Assembly (NCBI RefSeq): GCF_014337925.2
Contig: NZ_CP143423.1
Location: forward strand, 3,812,501 to 3,876,500
Source of the DNA: Roseobacter fucihabitans
GTDB lineage: Bacteria > Pseudomonadota > Alphaproteobacteria > Rhodobacterales > Rhodobacteraceae
DNA: 64,000 nt
Direction: 5' to 3'
A program made the position numbers and the translations under genes. Under the pieces are notes generated by a model. It saw only the letters and a program-made list of their open reading frames with translations, had not been told where the DNA came from and searched no databases. The stretch's first letter is position 1, and every line of letters starts with the position of its first letter. This document shows, piece by piece, positions 33,701 to 47,500 of the stretch.

Positions 33701-35500
33701 CATCGGCATCCGTGTCATTGCCCAATACGGCCCCACTCACCGGGGTATCCTCATCTGTGCTGGCGCTGTCATCCCCAGCCACCGGCAGATCCGCATTGCC
33801 GTTGATCGTGACGGTCGCAGTAGCGGTATCCGTGCCGCCATTACCGTCGCTGATCGTATAGATAAAGCTGTCGGTCGCCGTGTCCCCGGTGTTCAGCGTC
33901 TCGAACTGACCGTTGGTGTCATAACTGAAGGTGCCCGACCCGTTGACCGTCAGCAAGGCGCCGGAGGCCAACGTGATCTGCTGGCCGATGTCCGCGGCCA
34001 CACCGTTCACTTGCGTTACGAACGGGGTGTCTGGCGCATCTGGATCACTGTCGGCACCGTTGCCATTGTCATCGAGCAGGTTTCCAGCCAGCAGGTTATC
34101 TTCGCCGACCGCCAGAATGTCGTCATTTGCCGTGGGCGCATCGTTCAGACCGTTCACCGTGATCACCAGTGTTGCGGTATCGCTGCCACCATTACCATCC
34201 GCCACGGTGTAGCTTATTGAATCCGTAGCCGATTGCCCGACACCCAGCCCGTTGAACGCCGTGCCCGGATCATAGGTAAAGAGCCCATCGGACCCCAGCG
34301 TGATCGACCCGCCACCGCTTGTGGATGTCGCCACGCCGACCGCCAGGGTCGAGCCGCCAACTTCGGTGATAACCAGCGTGTCATTGCTATCCACATCCGT
34401 GTCATTGGCAAGCACGTCGCCGGTGGCGGTGGAATCCTCATCGGTGCTGGCGGTATCCGTGGCCCCCAGGGGCGCGTCATTTACCCCTACAATTGTCAGG
34501 GTCACCGTGGCCGTGTCGCTGCCGCCGTTGCCGTCCTCAATGGTGTACTCAAAGGTTTCAGTCGCCGTTTCACCCAGGCCCAGAGCTTCATAACCATTGG
34601 CCGGATCGAAACTAAACTGACCATTGGATTGCAGCGTCACCTGTCCACCGCCCGCAAGCGCCACCGCAGAACCGACATTTGCCGCGCTGCCATTGACCTG
34701 CGTCACGGTGATCGTGTCACCGTTGAGATCATTATCCACGCCATTGCCGTTATCGGCCAGCACATCGCCGTTTACGGCCGTATCCTCATTCGCGGCAATC
34801 GCATCATCCTGCGCGGTCGGCGCGACATTAGTGCCATTGACGGTGATGTTGACCGTTGCCGTATCGCTGCCACCGCGCCCGTCAGAGATCGAATAGTCAA
34901 AGCTATCCGATCCACCACCGTCAAGCGCACCGTTGGGATCATAATCAAACGTCCCATCCGCGTTGAGCGTCAGCAAGGCACCCGAGGCAAGCGTAACCAG
35001 GCTACCGACATCGCCCGCTTGGCCGTTGACTGCCGAGACCGTCAGCGTGTTGGGGGTGTCCACATCGCTGTCGGCCCCATTGCCATTGTCATCCAGCACA
35101 TTGCCGGAAATCGGGTTATCATCATTGGCGATGAAACCATCATCCACCGCATCGGGATCATCGTTTTCACCACTGACCCGGATGGTGATCGTGGCGGTAT
35201 CCGTACCACCTTCACCGTCGGATATTTCATAATCGACCTGCTCATCCGCGCTCTGGAAATCCGCCAGATTCTCGAATTGGCCATTGGCGTCGTAATCAAA
35301 ACTGCCATCCGCATTCAGCGTAAACAGGGCACCCGAAGCCAATGTGATCTGCTGCCCGACATCCGCTGCCTGACCGTTCACCGCACTGACGGAGAGCGCA
35401 TCATTGCCCGGGTCAGTGTCGTTGGTGAGCGCATTGCCCGACGCCACGGGGCCGTCTTCATTGGCAAAGATGAAATCATTCGCAGCGTTCGGGTTGGCGT
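30732..35500 (-). repeat. C-terminal Ig/VCBS-like repeat array
   Basis: Twelve repeats of about 95-120 residues beginning NDAPxAxDD (or close), plus two terminal divergent repeats (30732-31440) that carry AGKFLFR and FFDGDNGGQFRVYEGG. Some neighbours, such as those near 31900 and 33560, are very similar in DNA. Confidence 0.8.
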
Positions 35501-38500
35501 TGACCACCGTGACCTCAAAACTGTCGCTCTCGACGGAATTGGCCTCGCCCGCATTGTCATCCACCGTGACGGTCACGGTAAAGGTGCCTTCGCCTGCGAA
35601 CACATGGTTGAGCGCCGGGGTCAGGGAGACACTGTCGAAGGTCTCGACAGGCGATCCATCGCCGTAATCCACGGTGAAACTGCGCGTATCCGTGTCAGGA
35701 TCAGAGAGTGTCAGGGAACGGTTGAGATTGGCCCCTTCGTCCACGCTCGTATCCGCACCGGCCTCAAGACCCGGCGCATCATTCACCGGATCAACGGTGA
35801 TATTCGCGGCCACGGGTGGATCAGACGAGAAGGCAATGCCATCAGAACCAGTCCACAGGAAGCTGTCAGCCCCATTGAAATCCTGGTTCCCAGTATAGAT
35901 CAAGTTCCCGCCAAGCAAATCAGCGCGCGATATGACCTGGCCCGCGATCACGGGTACACCGCTCAGCGCCAGCGCGCCGTTCACGGGGAAGGTTTCAATG
36001 CGGATTTCTTCCAGCGTATTGCCATCCGGATCGGTGAATCCGGCCTCAAAGATCGCCGCATCCAGCACGATGGCGGTATCCTCATCACCGCTCGCCGACA
36101 CGGGGGAAATCGACGGCGCGTCATTGCCGTAGATCTGGATCATCACCGAGCCGTTCCAGGTAATGACAAATCCACCACCGGGCAGCCCCGCAATATCGGG
36201 CTGGTTCTGCGAACCTGTCGTGGTGGTATTGACCTGGAACTGGCTGTCCACCCGCGCGCCATTGGCGTCATACTGCTGGGCGAAAACCCCCTGCCCGCTG
36301 CCATCGGTTCCGGCGGAATCGACCCAAGCGATGACGAAATCACCATTGTCGAGCGCCGCAACAACCGGATCATTCTGCGTGCTGAAACGCTGATCATTGA
36401 CGCGGAACTCATCCACAACCGGCGTGCCATCCGGCGCGATGATTGTGGCGAAAATGCCTTGTCCGCTCAGATCGGCGACGCTGTCGGACCAGGTCACGAC
36501 GATATTGCCGTCGCTCAAAACCGTGACCTCTGCGTCGGATTGATCGCTGCGTGTTGCGGTATTGACCTGGAATTCCACACCAACAGGTGCTGCATTGGCA
36601 TCATAGCGCTGCGCGAAAACGCCAAAGCGGTCCCCATCTGCGGAGCCAGCGGAGGCAAAGGACTCCCAGGTGATCAGGAACCCACCATCGTTCAATTGGG
36701 TGATGGCCGGATTCTGCTGCGTGCTGAGCGTTTCCGTGTTCACCACGAATTGTCCGGCGATCGGCGTTCCGTCCGCATTGAAGTGGCGCGCAAGGACACC
36801 ATTACCATTGCCGTCGCTTGCGCCGGCCGAGTTGATCGAAGTCCATGTGACCACAAAGCTGTCATCATCCAGCACCGCAACATCGGCGTCCCATTGGTTG
36901 GAAGACGTCAGGTTATTAACCAGAATCTCGCCGCCGTTCAGCGTTCCATCCGCATTGAATATCTGCGCTACAACGCCCTGCCCGCTGCCATCCTGACCGC
37001 TACTGTCAGTCCAGCTGATAACCCAGCTGCCATCCGAAAAGGCCGCGATCTTGGGGTCGTTCTGATTGTTGAGCGTTGTAGTATTGACCTGGAACTCGTC
37101 ATTGCTCCCCGACGCGAGGCCAGCACCGTCACGGGCCAGTTTATTACCGTTGACGTCAAAACGCTGTGCAAAGATGCCCTCGCCGCTGCCGTCCGTCCCG
37201 GTGCTTTCCCAAACCACCAGGAAATCGCCCCCCGTGCCCGGCAGGGTCACGATGGCCGGATTGTCCTCCGTGCCGGTGTCGGTCGTGTTGACCACCTGCT
37301 CGCCGCCCACGGGCTGCGCGGAATCTGGCGAGGGTGTGATCGTGATCGTGACGATTTGCGGGATGGATGCGCCGCCATCACCATCCGTCACCTGAATGCG
37401 CAGATCGCGCGTCGGCAAGGGATCGTCCGAGATATTACGATAGGTCAGGTTCTCGACCAGAAGTTCCACAACCTCCGCCGTGGCGTTCTGATTGAGGCGC
37501 AACTCGAAGGGCGTGCCGTCCTGACCGTTTTGAATGATCTGCGCGACAATGATGCCATCGACGGAAACCGCCGTCCCGGCGATTCCGATCTGTGTGGTCT
37601 GACGCAGGCCAAGTTGATCCTGCGTCAGATCATCAGGCGCGTTGATCTGATTGATCAGCGGCGCCGAAGAAATCAGGTTCGACACCAGGATCGAGCCGCC
37701 GTCGAAATCCGCAGAATCCGGGTCCGACACCGCTGCGGCACCATTGGCATCAATCAATTGGGGTACACCGTTCAGGGTGTTTTCGAGATAGGTCACCTCG
37801 CGGTTAATGCCCTCCACGATCGGATCGCCGCCGGTGGCGAAATCAGCCGGGTCACCGATGATGCGGTGGAATATGCCGGTATTGTCACCATCTCCCGCTG
37901 TCGCGCTTGTCTGGGAGGTATAGGACACCACGATGTTGCCGCCGGGCAGGCTCGCAATCGCAGGTTGGTTCTGGGTCGAACTGACCTCCTGATTGACCTG
38001 AAGCGCGCCATCCACGCGGTTCCCATCGGCATCATATTGTTGCAGAAAAACGCCTACGCCACTGCCATCGGTGCTGTTATTATCACTATAGGTGATGGCA
38101 AAACCACCGCCCGTGATTGCAATAACATCCGGGCTGGACTGCGCGTTATCCACGACCTCATTAACAAGGAATTCCTCGCCGACCCGGTTGCCCGCCCCGT
38201 CATAGCGCTGCGCAAAAATGCCCGCCGATGTCGTGTACCCGAAATCATCCGCTATGTCGGACTCAAAGACAACGACGTAACCGCCGTCCTCTGTTGCCGC
38301 GACTTTTGTTGCGAACTGCGAGAAACGTTCGTTGGTATTGACCTGGATCGGGCCGCCGATCTGGCTGTCATCCGCCGCAAAGCGTTGCAGGAAAACGCCG
38401 GCGTCATTGTCACCGGGGTTGTCGACATTGAAATCCGTGAAGACCACAACATAGGTGCCATCCGATTGCACGGCGATGTCCGGCTCCCGCGCGCCACTCG

Positions 38501-41500
38501 AGCCCAGAGGCGCAATCACGCTCTCCGAACCGATGGTGCCCCCCTGATCATTGAAACGCTGAACATATACTTCATCAACAAAGGGCGAGGTATTATCACG
38601 GCCGTGGCGCGCCAGGACAAAATCACCATTGTCAAAGGCGGCCAAACTGGGCGCATCCGGATCGAAATGTGACCCGCTTGCCACTGCGATTTCGGTGCCG
38701 ACCCGCTGGCCATTCGCGTCAAAGACCTGAAGCGCGATTTCCTCATCGATATCGGTGCCGATGAGCCCGGAATTATCCTCCCAAGCCACCACAAATCCGC
38801 CCGTGGAGAGCCCGACCACCTGCGCGTTGAACTGCGCAGCGGCAGCATTTGTATTGACCTGAACTTCGCCACCCACCGGCGCACCGGAAGCATCATAGCG
38901 TTGCGCAAAAACACCGAAATCATTGTCCCCGGTGGCATCCTGATTGCGCGATGACCATACGATTACGTATCCACCATCCGCCAGCGTCGCCACATGGCTG
39001 TCGGATTGCTCGTTTGTGGTAAAGGAATTGGTCTGGACCTCGTCGCCTACCGCTACCCCACCGTCGATTTCGGGCAGGATGTCGATCTGGACAACTTCGC
39101 GCACATGGCCGCCGTCACCGTCATTCACCTGAATGGAAATGAGGCGCGACGTTTCGGGGTCATCCGAGGAATTGCCATAGGTCAGGCCACGGACCGCGTC
39201 TTCGACACGCTCCTGTGTCGCGGCACCGTTCAATTGAACGATTAACTCAGCCCCATTGGCACCATCCGAGGTGATCGTCCCGATGGCCGTGCCGCCAACG
39301 GACAAGGTCGTCCCAGAGATCGACAGAATCCCGCTCGTGTCAAATCCCAACTGGTCCTGAGAGGCGTCATCAGGTGCTGCAAATTGGCTTTGGATCGTGT
39401 CATTGACGACCATCGAGACCGTCAGGACGCCGCCATTGAAATCAGACGAATCCGCATCGCCCAGACCGGCGGCAGTGGCGAACAATTGCCCGCCCGCGTT
39501 CACATCTGCCTCTTGCAGGGTGACGCTTGTGTCCAGCGCGACCAGAACCGGGTTTTGCGAGATCTGCACGTCCCCGGCGTTGGCAAAGACCTGCTGGAAA
39601 ACGCCATTGCCGCTGCCGTCGCCTGCTGTCGCGGAGGTCGTCGACGTCCAGACCGCAGTGAAGCCACCATTGGGCAGAGCGACAAGACGGGCTTCGCCCT
39701 GCGTCGATGAAAATTCGGTATTAAGTTGGAATTCGCCATCCACACGACTGCCGTCCGCCGCATATATCTGGCCAAAGACGCCTTGCCCGCTGCCGTCACC
39801 GCCGCTGCTGTCGCTCCAGGCCACAACCCATCCGCCGGTATCCAGCGCGATCACATAGGGATCGAATTGCGAGCTGAGGGTGCTTTCGTTGACCAGAACC
39901 TCGCCGCCGATCGCCGTCCCATTTGCGTCGAACCGTTGCATCTGGATGCCGGTCGAACTGCCGTCAATGCCGCTATCGTCATCCCAGACGATGACAAACG
40001 AGCCATCCGCCAAACCGGCAACCCGCGCGGCATCCTGATTGCTCAACGTGCTCGTATTCACTTGGAATTCGCCACCAACCGGTGTGCCGTTCGCCTGGAA
40101 CACACGCGCGAAAACACCATTGCCGTTGCCATCGCCCGCCGTTGCTGAGGCGGTGGACGTCCAGGTCACAACAATGCGACCCCCACTCAGGACCGCGACC
40201 GTCGCATCGTTCTGCGACGAGGAAATCTCTTCATTGACCTGAACCGACGCGCCAAGGGGGGCACCGCTGCTATCAAACTGGCGCAGGAAAACGCCGACGC
40301 CGCTGCCATCCGCACCACCGGAATCGCTGTAAACGGCAACAATCGTGCCATCCGCCTTGGCGGCAAGATCAAGCTGGCTTTGCGTGCTGCTGGTCAGATC
40401 GTTGACCAGGAACTCATCCCCGACCCGCACACCGTTTTCGTCAAACACCTGGGCGAACGTGCCATTGCTGACCTCACCTGCTGGCACACCTGCGGGATGC
40501 GCAAAGCTGTTATCGCTCCATCCGATCACAAAACCACCCGTCGGCAGGCCAGTTACCGTCGCATCGCTCTGCACGAATTCCGTATGCAGGTTCACCTGGA
40601 ATTCCCCGCCAACCGGGTCGCCGTTGAGGTCATAGCGCTGGCCGAAAACACCTGCGCTTGCGTCCTGGGTGCGGTCCTGATCCTGGCTGGTCCAGACCAC
40701 AACATAACCGATCTGCACACCGGCGGCATCGTAAATCTCGGAGGTCGCCGCATCACTCTGGTTACCGGTCTCGAAGGTGTTGACCTGTTCTTCCTCGCCC
40801 TGCGGCAGCACGGTCCGGTCGACGTCACTGTTCACTACGATATCAACGACCTGCGACCCGGTTGAGCCACCATCACCATCGGTGACCTGAATGGCGACCT
40901 GACGCAGCGCCAGCGGATTGTCCGACAGGTTCTGATAAGACAGCTGGGACAGGATCGCCTCGACAGCTTCGGGCGCTGCAGCGGCACTGCTGAGCGCGAT
41001 CTGCAACGGATTGCCGCCGCTGCCATCCTGAAGGATCGTGCCAATGACCGAGCCATTGACAGAAATCTGAGTGCCGGAAACGCTGACGCCATTGCCCGCC
41101 AGAACACCCAGCACATCCTGTGCTGTGCCTTCACCGGGTCCGCGCAACTGCTCTTCGGAAAGGCTGCTGCCAACGATGCGCTGCACAAGGATGCTGCCAC
41201 CATCCATATCCGGCGAATCCGCATCCGTCAGGGACAACGCGCCATCCTGATTGAGAAGCTGCGGGCCAGCGTTGACGGCGTTTTCATCAAAGGTGACGGT
41301 CTCCTCGACACCCTCCAGAACGGGAGATGTTGCACCAACCGCAGGAATGGGCTGATCAAACAGCGCCTGAAACACGCCGACGCCGGAGCCATCCCCGGCG
41401 GTAGCAGAAGTCTGCGAGGCCCAGACAGCCGCCAGCGTGCCATTTGCCAGCACGGCAAGGTCCGGCTGGTTCTGGGTCGAGGACACCTCTTCATTCACCA

Positions 41501-44500
41501 CAAAGGCGATACCATTGGGCGAGCCATCCGCATTGAACCGCTGAGCCGTGACGCCTGTGCCGGACCCGTCAACGCCGCTTGCATCCGCATAGGCGACCAC
41601 AAAACCACCATCTGGCGTCCCCACAACGATGGGATCGGATTGCGTGGAGAGAGTGGAAGTATTGATCTGGAATTCGCCACCCTGGGCAACCCCCGCGCTG
41701 TTATAAATCTGCGCGAATATCCCGTCACCGCTCACATCCGGGCTCTCCCAGACGACCACAAATCCGCCGTTTGGCAGGGTCGCGCTGGTCCCGAGGGCGG
41801 CTACATCCGGGCGGTCCTGACTTCCCGCCACCGTCGTGTTGATTTGCCGTTCATCCGCGCCCGCAAGGGTGCCGTCAAAGGAGACCAGATTGCCATCCGT
41901 ATCCAGACGCTGTGCAAAAATGCCGATGCCGGAGCTATCGCCGCCACCCTGCTCTTCCCAGACGACGATCACATCGCCACTGTCCAGCGCCGCGACCTGC
42001 GCGCGCTGCTGATTGCCGGAGGTCGTGGCATTGATCTGGAATTCACCAGCTTCCGGCGCGCCGGAAGCATCAAATGTGCGGCCGAAAACGCCGTTGCCAC
42101 TGCCGTCTCCGGCCGTGGCCGAGGTCTGCGATGTCCAGACCACCATGAAGCGGCCCGCCCCCAGTTCAACAATTTCGGGTTGGTTCTGAGTGGAGGAAAC
42201 TTCCTCATTCACCTGAAAGGCAGAACCCACCTCGGTGCCATCGTTCTGATACATCTGGCCGAACACGCCCTGCCCGCTGCCATCCCGGCCAGTATTCTCG
42301 TTCCAGAGCAAAACGAAATTGCCGTTGGAGAGACCTTCGGCGCGCGGCTGTATCTGGTCACCGAGCGCATTGTCATTGACCTGAAATTCGACACCAACCT
42401 GCTGGCCTTGATCATTGAAGCGTTGCGCGAAGGCCCCACGGTTCCCGGTGCCCGGATTGTCCTGTTGCGTGGAATTCCAGATCACCACATAGCCACCATC
42501 GCTCAATTCCGCGATGCGCGGGGCCTGCTGGGTGCTGTTGGTGAAGGTGTTGACCTGGGACTCCTGGCCCACACCTGTATCAACCGTGGTCTCGACCAGA
42601 TCACGGATCAGGTCCTGCTGCATCCGGTTGAACGCCGTCTGATTGCCCGCCTGATTCCCAATCGTGATGTCAAACCCGATGGCATTAGCGCTGGTAAGCG
42701 ACCCGCTGATGCCAAAGGTCAAGGCTTCGACAAGCGCTTCAATACCCTGCGCTGCCGCATCCGCGTTCAGATCGATCCGAAGTGCTGCGCTGTTGACGCC
42801 GTTCGATGTGGCGTTCACGGTCCCGATGACCGTCCCCTCAAAGGACACATTTGTCCCGTCAAAACCGATCTGGCCCGTGCCGGAGCCCTGATCCTGCACC
42901 GACAGTTGCTTGTTTGAGCCGGAGTTGAAGACCTCCGATATTTGCACGAAGCCACCATCAAAGCTGGTCCCCGCCAGATCGTCGAAATCCACATTGGCAT
43001 CAATCAGTTGCGGCGCATTGAACAGCGCGGCCTCACTGCGGGCCGGGAAATCATCAAGCTGCGCAGTTTCGTTTTCGGGATCACCAAAGTCATCCAGCGT
43101 CAGGCCGGTGGCCGTTGTAGACCCCGACGTGATGCGCACAAAGACGGAATCCGGCTCTGTCTGGCCCCCGTCCCCATCCGTGATCACGAACCCGATCCCG
43201 CGGTTGGTAAATTGCAGATTGGCCGCGCTATCCGTAGAGCCATAGGCCAGATGTTCGGCGATTGCCTTGACGGCTGCGACATCTGCGTCGGCATTGAAGG
43301 TGATCAGCAAGGAGGCCCCGTTAACGCCATCCTGCGTGCCGTCAATTGTCGCCACGGCCGTGCCGCCAACGCTGATTGTGCTCCCCGCAATCGCCACATT
43401 ACCACCTGCGGCGATGCTCAACTGGTCCGTCGCCGTCACACCTGCCGTGTAATAGACCTCAAACGTTCCACCGTCGAAATTCGCGCTATCGGGATCGGCG
43501 AACCCAATCCCGTCATCCAAAATCTGCGCCCCGCCCACAATATCATCCGCAAACAGCTGAACATCGCGTTCGAAATCTTCCAGCACAGGTGAATTATTCG
43601 CCGCAGGCGCGGATTCAAAGGTGCGCAACGAGACGCCAAAGCTGGAACCGTCGCCGGAATCGCCGCTGTTGAATGACGACCAGACCGCCGCGAAACCGTC
43701 CTTATAGGCGGCCAGGGCGGATTGGTTTTGCGTGGAGGCGGTCTCCAGATTGACCTGGATTTCACCGTCTATGCGGCTGCCATCCGCGGCAAAACGCTGG
43801 GCAAAAATGCCGTCGCCGCTGCCGTCCTGACTGCCGTTCGCGGTCCAGCTGACCACAAACCCGCCATCGCTCAATGCGATGACATCCGCATCGTTTTCGC
43901 TGTTGATCCGGTCGGTGTTTACCCGGAATTCATCGCCCACCGTCGCGCCACTCACATCATAGCGCTGCGCAAAAACACCGCCTGCGGAACCATCCTGCAC
44001 GTCATCGGTCCACACGATCACAAAGCCGCCGCCCGCAAGGCCGATCACGGCAGGTTCAGATTGATCATCTGCCGTGGCGGTATTGACCTGGAACTCAGCG
44101 CCGACCGCCGCACCCGCCGCGTCATACCGCTGAGCAAAGACACCGTTGCGGTCGCCATCCCCCTCAAGCCCGCTCGCAAAGGAGGTAAAGACAATCACAT
44201 GGCCCGCATTATTGCCCGATCCATCAAGCAGCATGGCGATATCCGGCTGGGATTGGTTGCCTGCCACGGTCAGCGTATTAACGGTGATCTCGCCACCAAC
44301 CGCCACACCCGCTGCGTCAAATCGCTGGCTCAGGATCGCGTCGTTGCTACCATCGCCCTCATCCGACACATAGGTGACAACAAAGCCGCCGTCTTCAAAA
44401 GCGGCGACATTGGGAGACACCTGCGTCAAGGCGACCGATGTGTTGACGACGAATTCAGGTCCCTGCGCCGCGCCCGTCGCATCATAGCGTTGCGCGATGA

Positions 44501-47500
44501 TACCAAAATCATTGTCACCCGGATTGTCCTGATTTCTGGCGTTCCAGACCACGACAAACCCACCATTCGCCGTGGCTGTGACAGCGGGCTGGGACTGTTC
44601 ATTCACCACTTCATTATTGACCAGGAATTCCGGCCCTATGGGGATTCCGTTGGCATCATACAGTTGCCCGAACACGCCGGTATTGAAATCACCGATGTTG
44701 TCCTGATTGGTCGATTGCCAGATCACGACAATGCCGCCACCCGTCAGTGTCGCAATCTGCGGATCGGTCTGGTTGCCCTCGGTATGCGCGTTCACACCGC
44801 GCTCAACGCTACCGACAAGGGCCGAATCCACCTGTGGGGTCACGGTGACCTCAATCAACTGGGTCGGCGAACTTTGCCCATCCCCATCGGTGAAATCCAC
44901 GCTGACACGGCGCAGGCTGACCGGGGCATCCGAGCCATTGCCATAGGCGATATTGCCGAGCAGCGCCTCCACCGCTTCAGCGGTCGAATTTGCGTTCAGG
45001 GTAATATCAAACCGGTTGCCACTATTGGTGATCGTCCCGACGACCACACCATTCACGCTGACCGTGTCTCCCGTCCCCAGCCCCGAGAATTGCACATTCC
45101 CGTTGCCGACATTGCCGGCGACCAGACCGAGCTGATCCTGTGTATCATCATCGCCCGGATTGAGTTGCTCGATATCATCGAAAATCTGCGAAACGGCGAG
45201 CGAGAGCACACCGCCATTGAAGTCGGTGGAATCCGTGTCGCCAAAGGCCACGGTTGCATCCGCGTCCAGACGTTGCAGGCCCGCGTTGACGTCCGCTTCC
45301 CCGAAAACCGCCGTTTTGGAAAGCCCCTGGATCACCGGTGCCGCACCCGGCGTGAAATCCGAGGGCGTGCCGAACACCTGCTGGAACACGCCATTGCCGC
45401 TGCCGTCCCCGGACGTGCCGGATGTCACAGAGCCAAAGGTTGCGACAAAGTTGCCGCCGGGCAAGGCCGCCAACTTTGGCGAGAATTGCGAACTGACGAA
45501 GGTGTCCTGATTGAGCAGGAATTCCCCGTCCAGCCGCTCGCCCGTGGCTGCATACCGCTGCGCCAAAACGCCGTCACCGCTGGCATCCACATTGCCCGAA
45601 AAACCGCGCCAGGCGATGACGAAACTGCCGTCATCCAGGCCGATGACATTCGGTTCGGCCTGCGTGCTGACAAAGCTGTCATTAACCACAAAAGTCCCAC
45701 CCGCAGGCGCACCGGTGGCGTCAAACCGTTGCGCTACGATCCCCTGACCGGAGCCGTCCAGACCACTGTTGTCCGTCCAGGCGAGCACAAAGCCACCATC
45801 GCTGGTCGCAGCAATGGCCGCGTCCAAAGCAGAGGTCGCAATCTGTGCTTCTGCGACGGCCTCCGTGCCATCGGGATTAAACACACGCACGAACAGCGTG
45901 TTGGATGAGAAATAGCTCACCGCAATGCTACCGTCATCCAGGACGGCCACATCGGCGACACTCTGATTGCCCGGCGTCGTGGTATTCACGACGGATTCCG
46001 CACCAACCGGGGTCCCGTCGGTTGCAAATCGCTGCATCAGGATCGTATCGGACGATCCATCCCCGGAATCAGATGTGTAAACGACAACATAGCCGCCACT
46101 GGCAAAACCCAGCGTGCCCGCTGCTATCGTCGCAACCGCCGGATCGAATTGCGTGGACGCGGTGATCGTATTGACAACGGTTTCACCCCCCGCAGGCGTA
46201 CCGTCCGCAGCGTAGCGTTGCGCGATAATCCCAAAATCGCTGCTGGCCGGATCATCGAGGAATGGCGCTTCCCAGACAACAATCCAACCGCCATCCGCAA
46301 GACCTGTTACCACCGGATCGATCTGATTGCCGCTGGTCGATGTATTGACCTGGAACTCCCCGCCAAGGCGCACGCCCTCAGAATTATAGCGCTGGCCGAA
46401 AATACCGTCGCCGTTTTCATCCTGGCCATCGGATTCCCACACCACAACCCAACCACCGTCGTTGAGGGCCGCGACTTCTTGCTGCTCCTGTGCGTTCGTG
46501 GTGAAGCTGTTGACCTGTGTTTCTGGCGGAACGGGAACCGGTGCACCCGGCTCGGCTTCCTGATTGATGCGAATCTCCAGCGAGCGCGGCTGTGTCAGCC
46601 CCCCGTCACCGTCCTCAATAAACAGCGAATAGGTGCGCGAATCGCGTGGGTTGTCGCTATCTGTCTGATACGTCAGCGCATTCAAAAGCGTTTCGACCCG
46701 ATCCGGCGTTGCCCCGGCCAGCAGATCCAGCACTAAATCCGAACCGTTCAACCCGTCCGACGTCACCGTGGCAACCGCCACACCCTCCACACGCAGGGTC
46801 GTCCCAACCTGGGAAATCGCACCACCGATTGCCACAAAAACCGAATCCTGCGTCAAATCATCCGGCGCGCTGAAACGATCCGCAAGCGGTTCCGTAACGA
46901 CCCGGCTGAGACGAATGGCACCGCCCTCAAGGTCGGTCGAATCCGCATCCGTCAGGGACAAACCACCCGTCAAGACGATTTGCGCCCCAATATTAGCCGC
47001 GTTTTCATCCAACGCCACAATCAGAGGCAATCCCTGCAGGATCGGGGCCGCAGATTGCGCGATCTCGGCGGGATCCCCGATGATCTGCTGGAAAATCCCA
47101 CGCCCATTGCCGTCCCCCGCCGTCCCGGATGTTTCCGAGGACCATTGCACGACGAAATTGCCATTCGGCAGAGCCGCCAAGGCGATCTCGTTCTGCGTCG
47201 AGGCGACTTCGGTATTGATGCGCGTCTCGCTGTCCAACCGCGTGCCATCCGCCTCAAAAACCTGTACGAACACATCTGAACCACTGCCCGGTGCCGCTGT
47301 CGATGTATCGGTCCAGCCGATTACAAAACCGCCAGTGTCCAGCGCGATGATATCGGGCGTGGTTTGATCGCCCGGAGTGGTATCATTCACCCGGATCTCG
47401 CCGCCAACCGCTGCACCGGCATCGTTGAAACGCTGATAATAGATGCCACCGGAACTCGAATCCTGACCCTCCGAGCGCCAGACGACCACGAAATCGCCAT

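Noticed and set aside
34233-38672. Open frame of 1479 codons on the plus strand
   Set aside because: It is antisense to the giant gene. Its repetitive R/H/I/G-rich translation mirrors the repeats of the opposite strand, has no ribosome site or family match, and similar shorter antisense frames accompany the whole gene.
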